Positions 11,601 through 21,799 are shown, counted from the first letter of the stretch. The stretch: 64,000 bases of DNA from Monodelphis domestica (GCF_027887165.1 NC_077227.1:349849207-349913206); one strand, 5' to 3'. Numbers and translations are program-made. Notes: generated from the sequence alone by a model not told the origin.

Positions 11601-14600
11601 GTCTTCAGGAAATACCTAAAGAAAACCCAATTAGATTCGGACCTCTTTAGGGGCAGCTCTGAGGTCTCTTATCAATCTGCTATGGAAGTAGACAAATCAT
11701 TTAACCCCTCTACCCTTTCTTTAGGTATTTCCTCCATTGGGAAAATGGGGGTTGAGCTAAATGAGCTCTTATAGCTCAAAATCTTTGGACCAAGTGATTT
11801 GTGGACCCCAGGTGGGATCCCAACTCTGCAGCTGCCCCCCTTTAAGCAGGAGCAGGCAGGAGCACCTGGAGAGGGGAAGAGTTGTCCAGGTGTCCATATC
11901 CCCCCCAGGTTTATATTTCTCATCTTTCTGACACTGAAGCAAGGGGCAGCACCCCTCCTCCTTCATGGATCAGTCTTCCTGACCCCCATTGCTCCTTGTG
12001 ATCAGATATGCGTGGCTGAGGTTTAATGCCCCCTAGATGATAACCAAGTACCCAGAAAGAACTCTCTACCCTTCCAGGAACCACCCTTCCCTCAGCCAAC
12101 TCATATTCCTTTTCTCTTTTAGGTATCAAAAGGTTTTGTCGGGACATTCATATGATGCTGGGCTTCAAACCTGGCCTCTACTTTAAGGCCTGTTGGATGT
12201 TTCTGTCTCCAGCAACTCTAATGGTAACTGGGAGACTAGAGATCGGGCCCCAGGGGAACACAAGGAGATAGGCTCACCATCTCTGGTCCTTCTTCTCCCT
12301 TCCCAGGGGAGAGTCCAAGGATAGATGCATCTTTAAGGCAGACAGTCTAGTTAGGACTTCCTTTCCCATTCATGGAAGCTGGGAGGAAAGGGCTCCAGAT
12401 TCACTCTAGGTCTATGCTTGACCTGAGTCACTACTAGATACCAAATCAAGAGTTGGGTTGGGGAGTGAAATTGTTAGTTGGCTACAGGAGGGTGGGGGTG
12501 GCAGGAGGAGAGAGAAAGAACATGAGTCATGTAACCCTGGAAAGATTTTCTTCATTAATCAATTAAATTAAATTTTTTAAAAAGAGTTGGGTTGGGCATA
12601 TTTTGGGGTCTGAAGGGTAATAATTAGGCTGACTGCCCCACAGGCGCTGCTGGTATATAGCATTGTGAAATACCAACCCTCGGAATATGGCACTTACCGG
12701 TTCCCATACTGGGCAGAGCTCCTGGGCATCCTGATGGGCCTCCTGTCTTGTGCCGTGATCCCTGCCTGCATGCTACCTGCTGTGCTCAGGGAAGAGGGGA
12801 CACTGTGGGAGGTGAGTCCCTACCTGGCCAACCTTGAACTCAGTCCCAAATCTGTCTCCCATCGTCGGGGAGTGGAAAGAGCAATGGATTTGGAATCTGA
12901 GGTCTTGGGTTTAAATCCCAGTTCTCTGAAATGTTGGGCTTGTGGAGGCCTCAGTCACCTCATTTGTAAAATGAAAGAGTTGGTTAGCCTAGGGCAGTGC
13001 TAAACTCCCTTCCAGCCCTCATTTTCTTCCTGAAGATAGAATCCCATCAGAGAGAAGGCCCTAGGGCAGATGACTTAGCATCTTGTCTGAAGGATAGAAC
13101 CCAGCTTAGGCCCAGATGGGGGCTAAAACGAAAGAGATAGAAGATGGCAGAGCCATTGGGAGGAATCTTCTATCTCGGGGGAGTATGTGGCTCCTTCCCC
13201 TTTTAACAAAGTTTCACAGCTGAGAAGGGCCTTAGAAGTATTTAATCCAAGTCCTTCTTCCTTTGGGTCACTTAATGCCCATATGACCTTGGTTAAGTCA
13301 CTTAAACTCACTGGACCTTTGTTTACTCATCTGTAAAATATTGGGGTCAGACAAGGGGGTCTCAAGTCCTTTCCAGATCTTAATCTGCTAGCCTGTGTGA
13401 TCCTGTCTTTGCACATCTCTCTGATTCCCTCTTATTTTTCACTTCTTGGAGTTCACTAATATTTCATGGTATTCATATGCCATGAGTTGTTTAGCTGTTT
13501 TCCAGTTCAGAAGTACTTATTTTGTTTCCAGTTTTTTATTACTATAAAGAGGACTACTATGAATATTTTGTTGCATATAAGACCTTGCTTTCAGTCGTTA
13601 GATTTATTGAGTAAATACCCCATAGTGGAATTGTAAAATCAAAGGTTATGAGAAGTTCACTGACTTTTCCCCTATAATTCCAAATTGCTTTTCCACAGAG
13701 GTTGGACTAATTTACAACTCCACTAACAATGTATTTCTGTGCTAGGTGGCATAGTGGATCAAGTGATCTACTTGGAAACAAGAAAATCTAAGTTCAAATA
13801 TTGCCTCAGGCATCTACTAGCCTAGCCTAGTAATTTTACTAGCATTTACCAGATTCAAGGCAAGTCACAACTTCTCTTAACCTAAATTTTCTCATCTGTA
13901 AAATGGATATAAGTACCTATCTCACATGTTAAGATTGAATGAAATAACAAATATAAAGTTCTCAAATTTTAATGTACTATATCATTACCACTGTTGTCTT
14001 TCTCCAACACCTCCAAAATTAAATATTTCCATTTTGGTCATCTTTGATAAGTATGATGGGAAACCTCAGCATTTAAAATTTTTTTAATTTCTTTGAGAAC
14101 TTTAAAAATATGCAATAATCATTTATATTTCTTCTGGGAGACTTAGCTCTGTCAAGAGAATACCAGACTTCAGATTCCACAGATGATGTTTACTACCTGT
14201 GAGATCCTGGATAAGTCATTAAATCTCTGGGCCAAGATTCTTCTAAATCTGTAATTTTTTTTTTTAATCCTTGAGTTATCTATTAGAGAATGGTTCTTGG
14301 TTATCTTTGAACCAATTCCTACTTATTTTGCATAGCAGGCTTTAGAAAATGGTTCTTAGACTTATTTGTGCCAGTTCCCTATAAGTTTTGCATTGTAGGC
14401 TTTTATTAGAGATATTTGGTACAAATTTCCTTTTCCAGAATGTCCGTTTTTCTTTTTATTCTCTATGAACTGCATGCTTTTTAATTTTATGTAACTGAAA
14501 TCCCATTTTCTCTCTCGTGCTCATTTTTATCCCTTGGTTGTTGAGCAATTCTTTGTTGATCATACATTTGTTGGAGACCTCCTTCCATTTTCTAATTTTT

Positions 14601-16887
14601 TTCTAATGCAATCTTTTATACTTGAGCCACTTAGAGCTCATGGTGCTGGACTGAGCCCATTTTCCTTGCTTTCTAGTTTTCTCATCAGCTTTTGTCAGAG
14701 AGTGAGGTCTTTCCTCAGTGGGGGCTGTTCTAGGATTCATGAGATACTGTCTTTCCAATGCTCCCTCTCTAGTTGTTCCACTTTTGCCCCTTTCCCTTAA
14801 TGGCCTGTACTAAAACCATTGCGTGTCAGGAAAGGGTACCAGCCTCCTGGACCTGGGAGTCCGAAGTGTAGGCTCTGCTAATGATTCACTTCAGTATTTC
14901 ATTTGCTCTCGGCCTCAGTTTCCTCATCCTGTAAAATGAGGCAAACCAAATAATGCCAAAGTTCTTTTTAGCTCTATGCTTCCATGACCTCTCCCCAGGT
15001 AAGCTTTGTGTGTGTAGGGTGCCCTCTGTTGGGCTTATCCAGATTCTGCCGCCATTACTGATACTTCTGGCCAAGACCCATTCACTTTCCCCTCCAAATT
15101 GAAGAAGCCTAGAACTTTGAAAATGAAAGGAACCTTGCTCCAACTCCTTTGGGTTACAGATGAACAAGACCCAGAGACCCTAAATGGCCTGCTTAAGGGC
15201 ACAAAACTAGCGACATGGTGGAGCTTCTTGCCAGAGAGTGTCTAGACTCTCATTGTATTCTAAGAACTAGGGAGCCTTGGGGTGAGGCCTTTGGGCTGAC
15301 CCATATTCTCTGGAGCTATGAGGGTGGCTCTGGTGGCCAGAAGCCACCAATGCATTCTGGTGCCCCAGTTTGTCTTACTAGGGGCAAGAGGATGATCAGA
15401 CCAAGGGAAGGAACCTTATGTGAAGAGATTCAACTCTCCAGTATCTGGATCATAGATTTAGAAATGAAAAGGATTTCAAGATCATCCAGTTCAATCCTTG
15501 AATTTACAGATGAGAAAGCTGAGCCCTGGAGAAATTAAATGATTCCTCAAATTAACCTAGATTAGAGTAGAGCCTGAATCTGAATCCAGGTCCTCTGACT
15601 CTAAGTTCAACATTCTTGTCTGTCTGGAACCCATCAAAGTGGCCCAACTCTGTCCACTAAAGGCCATGAGGTCAGCAAATAACTAAGCTTCCAGGTCAGT
15701 AGTTGCCTTAGTTCAAGGCCTGGTCAGAGAGACTTGAATTCAAATTGTGTTTCTGGTTATTAACTGTGTTACTTTGGCCAAGCTCATAGGGAAAGGAACC
15801 CTATCCTAGACCCTTTTCATCAACAAAAGAAAGATTTGGAACTAAATGATGTTAGGGCCCTCTGGTCTCCAGTAAGGGAGCTAGGTGGCACAGTGTGATT
15901 GGAGTGTTGGATCTGGAGCCAGGATGACCAGATTTCAAATCCTGCCTTATGCTATGTGACCCTAGGAAAGCCATTTAACGCCAGCCTCTGAATCCTCATC
16001 AAGTGAATGAGAATAATATCTCCAACTCACAGAGTTGTGAGGATAAAATGAGAGAACATTTGTAAAGGGTTTTACAAATCTCAAAGTGCTCTATAAATGC
16101 TAGCTGTTATTATTCTTTAACTGAGGGCCGATTACTATTTTAAAATTTAATGTTATTGTTTCCAATGAAGAAAAATCCATTTTTCTCCCTCCCAGCTATC
16201 CTCTGCTGGGAAAAAAGAAAGAAAAACAAAACTCTTGTAATAAACTTGCTTAGGGGAGGAAAACAGATTATGCCATTGATTGTGCTAAAAAAAATCGATG
16301 TCTTATTCTGTGGTCAGGGCTCCTCTAAGAAATGAGTACAGTGAGGGATTCCCCCAGCTTGCCTCATGCATCACAATATAGCAGCCCTTGGCAAGGGCAG
16401 TGTAAATGGAATCCAGAAAGGAGACTGAGATCTAGCCTGGGTCCTATTGGGCACTCCTAGATCTCTTGAGAAGGAAGGGTCCATAAGGCTGCTGGGGTTG
16501 GAGGTAGGACTCACATTTTCAGTTTCCCAAGCAAGGGCAGAGGAAGAGAGAATAGGAATGCTTGAGTCACTGGATTCTGCCCTAGCTGACTCAAAGGAAA
16601 AAAGGTATTTCCCCTCCCTCCATCTCCAAATAGTTGAGGGAAAAGTCAGATGACCCTTCTTCTTCCTCCTCTGTTCCCAGAGGATCCAGCAAGCCAGCCG
16701 TCCAGCCATGGACTGGGGTCCTTCTCTGGAGGAGAACAGGACAGGCATGTATGTGGCCACCCTGGCAGGTAGCCAGTCGCCTAAGCCTCTGATGGTTCAC
16801 ATGAGGAAATACGGTGGCATCACCAGCTTCGAGAACACAGCCATTGAGGTGGACCGGGAAATCGAAGAAGAGGAGTCCATGATGTGA
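2500..16887 (+). CDS. SLC6A7: Sodium-dependent proline transporter SLC6A7 (PROT), 3' twelve coding exons
   Basis: SLC6A7 takes up L-proline with Na+ and Cl- at the plasma membrane of glutamatergic nerve terminals. Coding exons are 2500-2631, 3586-3820, 4786-4924, 5400-5534, 6096-6199, 6356-6480, 8663-8775, 8871-9002, 9343-9442, 12123-12223, 12644-12811 and 16681-16887. All junctions are GT-AG and the frame stays open across them, giving 562 residues after a split Gly codon. The sequence runs from TM2 through TM12 to the C-tail ending EESMM. It includes the EL2 motif [11 protein letters not shown], the TM6 unwound segment YSLGVGFGG and the TM7 segment [11 protein letters not shown]. With the family's roughly 73 missing N-terminal residues the total is 636, the usual length. 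Residue numbers in the exon entries assume that. No frameshift or premature stop was seen. Identity as the proline transporter rests on recalled similarity to the human protein and on CAMK2A being the neighbour. Confidence 0.96.
2760..2935 (+). mobile_element. Marsupial tRNA-type SINE
   Basis: Begins gggcagctaggtgg and contains ctgtgtgaccctgggcaag, then ends in a 'tattgattctaagatggaagg' type tail and A-rich run. It is flanked by near-identical ctttgccat (before 2760) and ctctgccat (about 2938), a likely target-site duplication. Inserted forward in an SLC6A7 intron. Confidence 0.85.
3000..3330 (-). mobile_element. MIR/CORE-SINE relics
   Basis: Two adjoining ancient SINE pieces. One reads in reverse (gaaaaggaaactgaggctgg), the next reads forward with ctcatctataaaatggagat and ends in 'gtaaagtgctttgcaaa', typical of MIR-type elements. 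They fill most of the first visible SLC6A7 intron. Confidence 0.7.
3586..3820 (+). CDS. SLC6A7: SLC6A7 exon: TM3 and large extracellular loop 2
   Basis: The 235-bp exon covers residues about 118-196. It encodes TM3 ([20 protein letters not shown]) and EL2. The paired cysteines of [11 protein letters not shown] form the conserved EL2 disulphide in this family. Possible N-glycosylation sequons are NAT and NLS. The EL2 segment [20 protein letters not shown] is the most divergent part of the protein compared with the human sequence as recalled. The donor is GAG/gtcagg and splits the Ser of YWSRY. Confidence 0.96.
4170..4348 (+). mobile_element. Marsupial tRNA-type SINE
   Basis: Forward copy with 'atggatagagcaccagacc', 'tagctgtgtgagcctgggc' and 'ttgattctaaaacagaag'. 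Its 3' tail runs directly into the tetranucleotide array that follows, so the array probably grew from the SINE tail. Confidence 0.85.
4349..4483. repeat. (GGAA)n microsatellite
   Basis: Roughly 33 nearly perfect GGAA units, positioned exactly at the 3' tail of the SINE ending at 4348. Long reading frames across it on both strands are artefacts. Confidence 0.97.
4786..4924 (+). CDS. SLC6A7: SLC6A7 exon: end of EL2 and TM4
   Basis: The 139-bp exon covers residues about 196-242. After [20 protein letters not shown] it encodes TM4 ([20 protein letters not shown]) and VKSSGK. The [14 protein letters not shown] stretch that bridges to the next exon is a conserved SLC6 feature. Acceptor ttgccctag, donor AAG/gtgaga. 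Confidence 0.96.
5146..5383 (-). mobile_element. Reverse marsupial SINE abutting a splice acceptor
   Basis: Reads in reverse like the other long SINEs of the window: 'ttccccttctccagttcat'-type block, 'gatgaggaaactgaggca', and an end whose reverse complement is ggggcagttaggtgg. It stops about 16 bp before the exon at 5400, so the acceptor's branch-point region lies inside the SINE (see findings). Confidence 0.85.
5373..5399 (+). promoter_or_regulatory. SLC6A7: Branch point candidate and 3' splice site of SLC6A7 intron
   Basis: ctaac at 5373-5377 matches the branch-point consensus, with its A 23 nt before the terminal AG. It is followed by a pyrimidine tract. The ctaac lies in the SINE; the tract and AG lie outside it. 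Confidence 0.55.
5400..5534 (+). CDS. SLC6A7: SLC6A7 exon: TM5
   Basis: The 135-bp, 45-codon exon starts GTG GTG TAT. It encodes [20 protein letters not shown] (TM5), then extracellular loop 3 ([20 protein letters not shown]), residues about 243-287. Acceptor cctctacag, donor AAG/gtaagt. Confidence 0.96.
6096..6199 (+). CDS. SLC6A7: SLC6A7 exon: TM6
   Basis: The 104-bp exon covers residues about 288-322. It encodes [20 protein letters not shown] and [16 protein letters not shown]6 in this fold is broken by an unwound stretch, here SLGVGFGG, which contributes to the substrate, Na+ and Cl- sites. The terminal Arg codon is split (AG/A). Confidence 0.96.
6356..6480 (+). CDS. SLC6A7: SLC6A7 exon: TM7
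   Basis: The 125-bp exon covers residues about 322-364. It encodes [20 protein letters not shown] and [20 protein letters not shown]. The Asn and Ser of GNAITS are at the positions that coordinate ions in SLC6 transporters. The preceding intron is only 156 bp. Confidence 0.96.
6970..7077. repeat. 18-bp direct repeats around a 72-bp insert resembling an L1 5' end
   Basis: ttaaaaatattattctga occurs at 6970-6987 and again at 7060-7077. The segment between starts gtgtggagccaagatgg, resembling the start of L1 5' untranslated regions. The repeats look like a target-site duplication at an A-rich L1-type site, but the insert has no A-tail. A tandem duplication is an alternative. Confidence 0.6.
7490..7655 (+). 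mobile_element. Marsupial tRNA-type SINE
   Basis: Forward copy starting gggggcagctgagtggatt, containing 'tagctgtgtgaccctgaag' and 'cattgcctagcccttagc', with a degraded tail. Intron of SLC6A7. Confidence 0.85.
7804..7979 (+). mobile_element. Very short L1 3' end with 18-bp target duplication
   Basis: Inserted segment 7822-7961 contains 'ggagggaagaggggaggga', 'catgaatcatgtaacca' and an A-rich tail, the 3' end of a marsupial L1. It is bounded by identical aaagaattatcacatgag at 7804-7821 and 7962-7979. The insertion site (catt/aaag) fits L1 endonuclease preference. Confidence 0.85.
8110..8220 (+). mobile_element. L2 3' fragment
   Basis: 'cttgcacatagcgaatgct' and the following taatgcttactgactg resemble the 3' end of L2, preceded by 'tcaagtcccagctaaattt'. 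Old and diverged. Confidence 0.55.
8663..8775 (+). CDS. SLC6A7: SLC6A7 exon: TM8
   Basis: The 113-bp exon covers residues about 364-401: [20 protein letters not shown] then [18 protein letters not shown]. It encodes the loop before TM8 and TM8 itself. GLDSQF is a conserved SLC6 motif whose Asp/Ser lie near the Na2 sodium site. Confidence 0.96.
8776..8870 (+). other. SLC6A7: Very short (95-bp) SLC6A7 intron
   Basis: Runs from gtaagc to cctacag. tgctaatag inside it offers a branch-point match. It is the shortest intron in the window, near the lower limit for mammalian introns. Confidence 0.9.
8871..9002 (+). CDS. SLC6A7: SLC6A7 exon: TM8 end and TM9
   Basis: The 132-bp exon has 44 complete codons: [20 protein letters not shown] and [20 protein letters not shown] then LTTD (residues about 402-445). 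This is the intracellular loop 4 region and TM9. Donor GAT/gtgagc. Confidence 0.96.
9343..9442 (+). CDS. SLC6A7: SLC6A7 exon: TM10
   Basis: The 100-bp exon covers residues about 446-479: [20 protein letters not shown] and [14 protein letters not shown]. The Asp of LLDDYSAG belongs to the extracellular gate region of the family. It splits a Gly codon at the donor TATG/gtaaga. Confidence 0.96.
9866..10120. repeat. Compound pyrimidine microsatellite (CCTT/CTTT/CTGT)
   Basis: Imperfect pyrimidine-rich array that changes unit along its length and runs into a reverse SINE at about 10130. It probably grew from that SINE's tail, as with the array at 4349. Confidence 0.9.
10130..10262 (-). mobile_element. 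Reverse marsupial tRNA-type SINE
   Basis: Contains 'aatttgaacccaggacctc' and 'tgttctgtccactgggcta', the reverse complement of the SINE head. Its tail side faces the pyrimidine array at 9866-10120. Confidence 0.75.
11164..11229. repeat. Palindromic ACTAGT hexanucleotide array
   Basis: Two blocks of three ACTAGT units separated by TCT. Each unit is its own reverse complement, so the block can fold as a hairpin or cruciform. It is flanked by direct copies of ctagtaagtag (about 11164-11174 and 11219-11229). Confidence 0.9.
11345..11595 (+). mobile_element. Long marsupial SINE (tail with 'ggcaaa' block)
   Basis: Forward copy: 'tagctgggtgaccctgggca', 'cctcagtttcctcatctgt' and 'gagctggagaaagaaatgg', ending in 'caagaagaccccaaatgga' and a gactcagac block. 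Same family as copies at 19450, 24870, 42345 and 55360. Confidence 0.85.
12123..12223 (+). CDS. SLC6A7: SLC6A7 exon: IL5 and start of TM11
   Basis: The 101-bp exon covers residues about 479-512: [20 protein letters not shown] then [13 protein letters not shown]. The intracellular loop [11 protein letters not shown] is conserved across amino-acid transporters of the family. Acceptor ctcttttag, donor ATG/gtaact. Confidence 0.96.
12448..12596 (+). mobile_element. Very short L1 3' end with 15-bp target duplication
   Basis: Segment 12463-12581 has 'acatgagtcatgtaaccct' and an A/T-rich tail, like the copy at 7804. It is bounded by aagagttgggttggg at 12448-12462 and 12582-12596. It ends 47 bp before the exon at 12644. 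Confidence 0.85.
12644..12811 (+). CDS. SLC6A7: SLC6A7 exon: TM11 end and TM12
   Basis: The 168-bp exon has 56 codons: [40 protein letters not shown] and [16 protein letters not shown] (residues about 513-568). It ends exactly after a Glu codon at GAG/gtgagt. Confidence 0.96.
13485..14770 (-). mobile_element. Old L1 ORF2 fragments, reverse, interrupted by a MIR
   Basis: 13485-13735 has 'caactccactaacaatgta' and 'ggcttttccacagagg'-type text matching the reverse L1 ORF2 C-terminal region also seen at 35900-36220. 14280-14770 continues with more L1-like text ('cttggttgttgagcaattc'). A forward MIR with 'ctcatctgtaaaatggata' occupies about 13745-14000. Diverged, no open frame. Confidence 0.6.
15870..16110 (+). 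mobile_element. MIR/CORE-SINE hybrid relic
   Basis: Starts with 'gggagctaggtggcacagt' and ends with 'gtgctctataaatgctagc', a marsupial SINE head joined to a MIR-type end. Intron before the last SLC6A7 exon. Confidence 0.7.
16681..16887 (+). CDS. SLC6A7: SLC6A7 last coding exon, C-terminal tail
   Basis: Starts AGG ATC CAG after ctgttcccag and encodes [40 protein letters not shown] and [20 protein letters not shown], then IEEEESMM and TGA at 16885-16887. The cytoplasmic tail (about 68 residues) is nearly the same as the recalled human tail. Confidence 0.97.
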   Translation, partial: RIQQASRPAMDWGPSLEENRTGMYVATLAGSQSPKPLMVHMRKYGGITSFENTAIEVDREIEEEESMM

Positions 16888-17513
16888 GAGATGGGGAGCA
16901 GGGCCCCTGGGACAAAGGTCTACAGAACTATGGGCCCCGCAGGCCCTCCCCCATAAGCAGGGTGATTACTGTGGGTCTGAAACTTCTGTCCCAGGGCCAA
17001 GAGGCTGTGTGTGTGTGTGGGTATGTTCCTGGGGATCCCTGGGAGGAAATGGGGCAGGATGAAGTGATCCTTTCTGTCTTAGGTGTGGTCAGAAATCAAG
17101 CCCTGTCCTGCTTGAATTGTTTCCATCCTCACTGCCCATACACCTCCCTTGGGCCCAGGTCACCAACAAAGCAATCATTCCTGACTTCTCCCATTTCCCC
17201 CATCTGGACTGTCCTTTGCACACCTGTCCTATGGCAGAAACCTTCCCCAAACCCATGCTGCTACAAGGAATGTCCTTTGGAACCTGGGGGACAGGGTAGA
17301 AGAACCCATAAAGATGTTTGGAGCAGGAGTTTAGAGTAGCCATTGGCCTGCTAACAACTTGGATCAACCACCTGTATCTTTTCAGGGCCTCAGCCTAAAG
17401 GATCTGAGGGAGATCCTTGCCTCTTCTTGTTTTCCAGTAGACTGGGCCCTGGCCATTCCATTCATTAAGCATTTCTTCTAGGCCCAGCCTTGTGGTAGAC
17501 TGTAGGGAATAAA
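16888..17513 (+). other. SLC6A7: SLC6A7 3'UTR, proximal part
   Basis: Begins directly after the TGA. An AATAAA at 17508-17513 could end a UTR of about 620 nt, but it lies in repeat-like text. Another AATAAA at 21090-21095 has a 'ccttgtgtggctg' GU-rich stretch downstream and is a possible distal end. No transcript evidence can be seen. Confidence 0.4.
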
Positions 17514-18110
17514 GCAGAGTATGAGATAAGCTTCCTGTCCCAAGAATTTACAGTAAAGCTGGAGAAATAAGGCAGAAAGCACAAACAAAAATATGCCAGG
17601 TTTCTACAGTCACTGCAGTAGGAATTCAGAGATGGGAGAGATGGCAATGAATCTGAATATTTCAGGGAAGCTCCCTGGAGGATGCAACCACACAAGAACA
17701 AGTAGGATTTGGCTAAGGATTAGGATCAGGACTGGCAGCACATACAAGCAGGAGATACAATCTGAGTCAAAATTTGGGACAGGACAGACACTGAACTGGC
17801 TAAAATGAAAGAGAGAAATGAACTTAAGTGGAGGAGAGAGGGATGTAATCATATTGGAGAGGACTTGAAATGCTAAGATGCGAACTCACTAGGGAACCAT
17901 TGAAGATATTGTGGGGAGCAGGGCATTAGGAAGTTAAATGACCCAGGGTACAAATTGAATTGGAGGAAAGAAGCCAGTGCCAACAGGGAGAAGAAGGGAA
18001 AGGAAAGGCAGAATCAGAAAATTAAGCTGTGGCAGGAGAGGTCCCTGGAAGTGATGCTGACTGGGATCCAGATCAGAGGAGTTTGAGATGAAAGGTTCAT
18101 ATGTGGCCTC
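17460..18110. repeat. Ancient interspersed repeat, unclassified
   Basis: Text such as 'cattaagcatttcttctag', 'gggaaccattgaagatatt' resembles common degraded mammalian repeats (a similar gggaaccactgaagatt occurs near 192). No open frame of note. Family not assigned. Confidence 0.35.
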
Positions 18111-18179
18111 ACTCATGTGTTGTCAGGAAGACAACAAAAAGGATTATTTTTGATCCCTAATCACATTCCCCATAGTGAT

Positions 18180-20390
18180 TCTTCCAGACCCTCTCTTCTC
18201 TTCCAACCTCCATTTCTCATCCCATACTTAGACCAGATGATCTAAAACTGAGACCCTCTGACAGGAGTTTACCTTCCTTCCCACCTTAAAGAAAGGAGTA
18301 TCCCATATTTCCTATGAATGTTGATCCTCTGGACCTCTCCTTTAGCAATTACCCTTTGTTCTTTAGACATCTTGAATCTTTCTTTCACTGGTTACTTTCC
18401 AAGATCCTGTAAACATTCTCCAGGCTCCCTGAAACTCAGTCTCTTTCTATTCCTTCCATCTATGGGACTATGGTCCCTTCTTTCCCCTCCCCTTCACTGC
18501 CAAATTTACTAAAGCAGTTGTCAACATGCACGACTCCCATTCCTAACCACCCACTCTCTTCTCTACCCTTTGCAATCTGACTTGTATCAGTGACTTTCAA
18601 GTCATAAAGGGTGTGGAACTTAACAACTCCCTCTCTTCCAGATGATCTCTCCTCCTTTGGTTCCCAGGACATTGGCTCTCCTTCTACCTCTCTCCCCACT
18701 TTGGTCTCCATTGACTTCAGTTCTCTTCCCAAAGCCCTTAAGATGGGTAGTACCCCCAAATGTTTTCTTCTTAGCCCTCTCTTCCCTTGTCCATATTCTT
18801 CACTTCTGGTGATCTCATCACTCCTATGGCTTCAACTATCACCTGTATATGTAGGACCTGAGAATCTATATCCTGTGCCCTGCCTCCCACATCTTCTGTC
18901 TGGATGGGATACCTCTATCTCAATATCCCAGAAGCACTTCAAATTCATCTTAGACAAACTTGAACTTCTATTCCCCCCCCTCCCCCCAGTCAGACTTCTT
19001 TTCCTCTTAACTTCATTATTTTGATTGCAGATACCAAGTGAAGCTCACTGGGCATAAGAATTGTCCTCTTCTGCTTTGAGCAGGCAGCTACCCCTGGGTC
19101 ACCTGGAGATGGGGAGAGAGGAGATCTGGGATTGCCTTGCCTTAGTTGAGTTCTGTTCTCCTCAGGGCTATATTTCATTCTTCTTTCTCCCATCACATCC
19201 CCCTAAAGTTACTCTGTCCTTTTCAATTCTACCTCTGCAAAATATTTTTCATCAGTTCTTCTGTATTCTATGCCAATCATCATAATATAGGCCCTCTTTT
19301 CTACCCACCTAGACTACTGTAACAATTTCCTAAAAGATTCTTCTTATTTCCACCATGTCCCCCTTTCAGCCTCTCCTTCCCACCCCTTTCAGATTTCTTA
19401 GGCACAAATCACATCATGCCACCTCTCTGCTCAAAATTTCTACTCTGTAGAATTCTGATGGGGATCAGCAAGGAGGCACCACAGATAGAGCACTGGCCCT
19501 GGAGACAGGGAGACCAGAGTTCAAATCTGACCTCAGACATTAGCTGTAGCCCTGGGCAAGTCACTTAACCCTGTTTGCTTTAGTCTCCTCAACTGTAAAA
19601 TAAGCTGGAGAAGGAAATGGCAAACCACTCAAGGATTTTTGCCAAGAGAACCCCAAACAGGGTCACAGAGAGTCAGACATGACTTAAAATTTCCTAAACA
19701 ACAACAAAGCGTTCCAATTCCTTTGCCTGACCTTCTAGACAACCTCCCTCCCTTAGAACCTGGTGTACCACACTTAGTACTTTTCCAGCCTTCTTTTATT
19801 GGACTGTTCACCATCCTCCAAATATACTCCATGCTTTCCTGTCTCCATGTCTTTCCTCACAGATGGCAGCTAAGGAAAAACCTTGGCCCCTTTCCCATCT
19901 ATGGAAAAGCTCAGATGATTTCTTTCCTTGGAATGGGATGGGGCTGCCCAGAGGCCCAAAAGCCGAGTGTAGAAGACTCGACTATTGAATTTCTAGGCTC
20001 TCGTGATGCCTCTTCCTCCTCCAGGAAGTCTTCTCTAATCCCTCATTTCTCTTGCATCCCTCACATGGCATTTTGTCCTTTTCTAATTAATTTTGGTAGT
20101 CATTTACATAACTATTTGTCTAGGGGCCCCATGCCAATATAAATATAGCCACTGTAGCTTATGAAGATTGCCTGACAAGACATGGAAGGACTGTAATGGA
20201 TAGAGGACCAATAAGGAAATCTCAGCTCTTAGGAGTATAGTTCTGAGTGTATGGGATATCCTCCTGCTATACTGTAAGTTCCATAAAGACAAGGGCCATT
20301 TTCTTCATTTCATATCCCACCCAGTACCTTGTACAGTACACTGTACACAGTTGATGCTTAATAAATGTTTCTAGAATCAGGCAGATCACA
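18180..20390 (+). mobile_element. L2 relics with a nested SINE
   Basis: Long pyrimidine-rich, L2-like text ends at 20330-20390 with 'gatgcttaataaatgtttc', the usual L2 3' end. A forward long SINE occupies about 19450-19708 ('gagctggagaaggaaatgg' type), splitting the L2. The AATAAA at 20360 belongs to the L2 and is a weak candidate for gene polyadenylation. Confidence 0.6.
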
Positions 20391-21089
20391 CTCAGTTCCC
20401 CACAATAGCAGTCTAATCTTGAGTCTCTCTTCCATACACTACTTACCAGCCTCAGGCCTCAAGCAGTCATGCCATGGTAAGATCCTGCCCCTTCTTCCTC
20501 ATCTCTGGGACCCAAAAAGCCCAGAAACCAGACAGGAACTCTCTGACCAAAGAATGGTCCAAGCTTGGCCAGGGGAGTTGGGGAAGGGGGAGGATGGATG
20601 CCCAAGTTAGCAGCATAGATAAGAATAACCTTAGAGGAAGAACTGCTGCCAGTCCTAACCTAGGGTACCCATGGGAAATGCTCCCTTATCTACCAAAGGG
20701 GATCCTGGCAGACTGCCAGGCTTAGGGCCTCTGCCCAACTATATTGTCCCAATCTCTCTGAGACAGAAATACTGAAGAGACCAAGAAGAAAGAAAGAATC
20801 AAGCGCCCTGTGTTCTTATCCCAGCACCATGGGCATTTCTCTTTCTGCCTAGGGAAGGGAATCTGTCCAGGTGGTATCTGTGCCCCTTGAGATGGTGGGA
20901 CCTACTAGGATATGAGGGTGCACATATCCACGAGGCAGCTTGTTTCTTGCAAATAGTATTATACAAAGGGTGCAGGCACTCATTCTTAAGGTAGAATTGA
21001 ACAGTGTAATTGTGGTCTTCTGTGAACCATATCCTTTCTTCCGATGTGTTTTGTTCTCTTGACTGTCTGTGTTCTGTTAGTTCAGTGTT

Positions 21090-21095
21090 AATAAA
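21090..21095 (+). terminator. SLC6A7: Candidate distal SLC6A7 poly(A) signal
   Basis: AATAAA in gttaataaacactcag, followed about 35 nt later by a T/GT-rich stretch. The 300 bp before it look unique rather than repeated. Ownership by SLC6A7 is inferred from orientation and position only. Confidence 0.3.
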
Positions 21096-21234
21096 CACTC
21101 AGTGAGTAGCCTTCCAGACAACTTTTCCTTGTGTGGCTGATTTCTAAGATAATACCTCCCATCCTTTTTTTCACGTGACTCTCAGGAGAAGCTAGAGATG
21201 GTGGTAAATACAGAGGATGAGAAAGGGGGGGGAG

Positions 21235-21605
<371 letters not shown>

Positions 21606-21799
21606 CTTACAAGAGAAAATGTCAGAGCTAGAAAGGACCTTCATTTGACAGATGAGGAAATAAAAGCCCAGAAAGGGCACGTTAAATGTTCAAAGTTGCA
21701 CAGCAAGTTAATGGTAAATCTGGGGCTAGAAACCAGATTTCTTTGCTTTAAATACAGTGCCCTTTCTATTTTGTTATACCAAGAATATTTCGGTCATAG

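Noticed and set aside
20360..20365. AATAAA as the SLC6A7 poly(A) signal
   Set aside because: It is part of an L2 3' end ('gcttaataaatg'), a string found at many L2 copies in this window.
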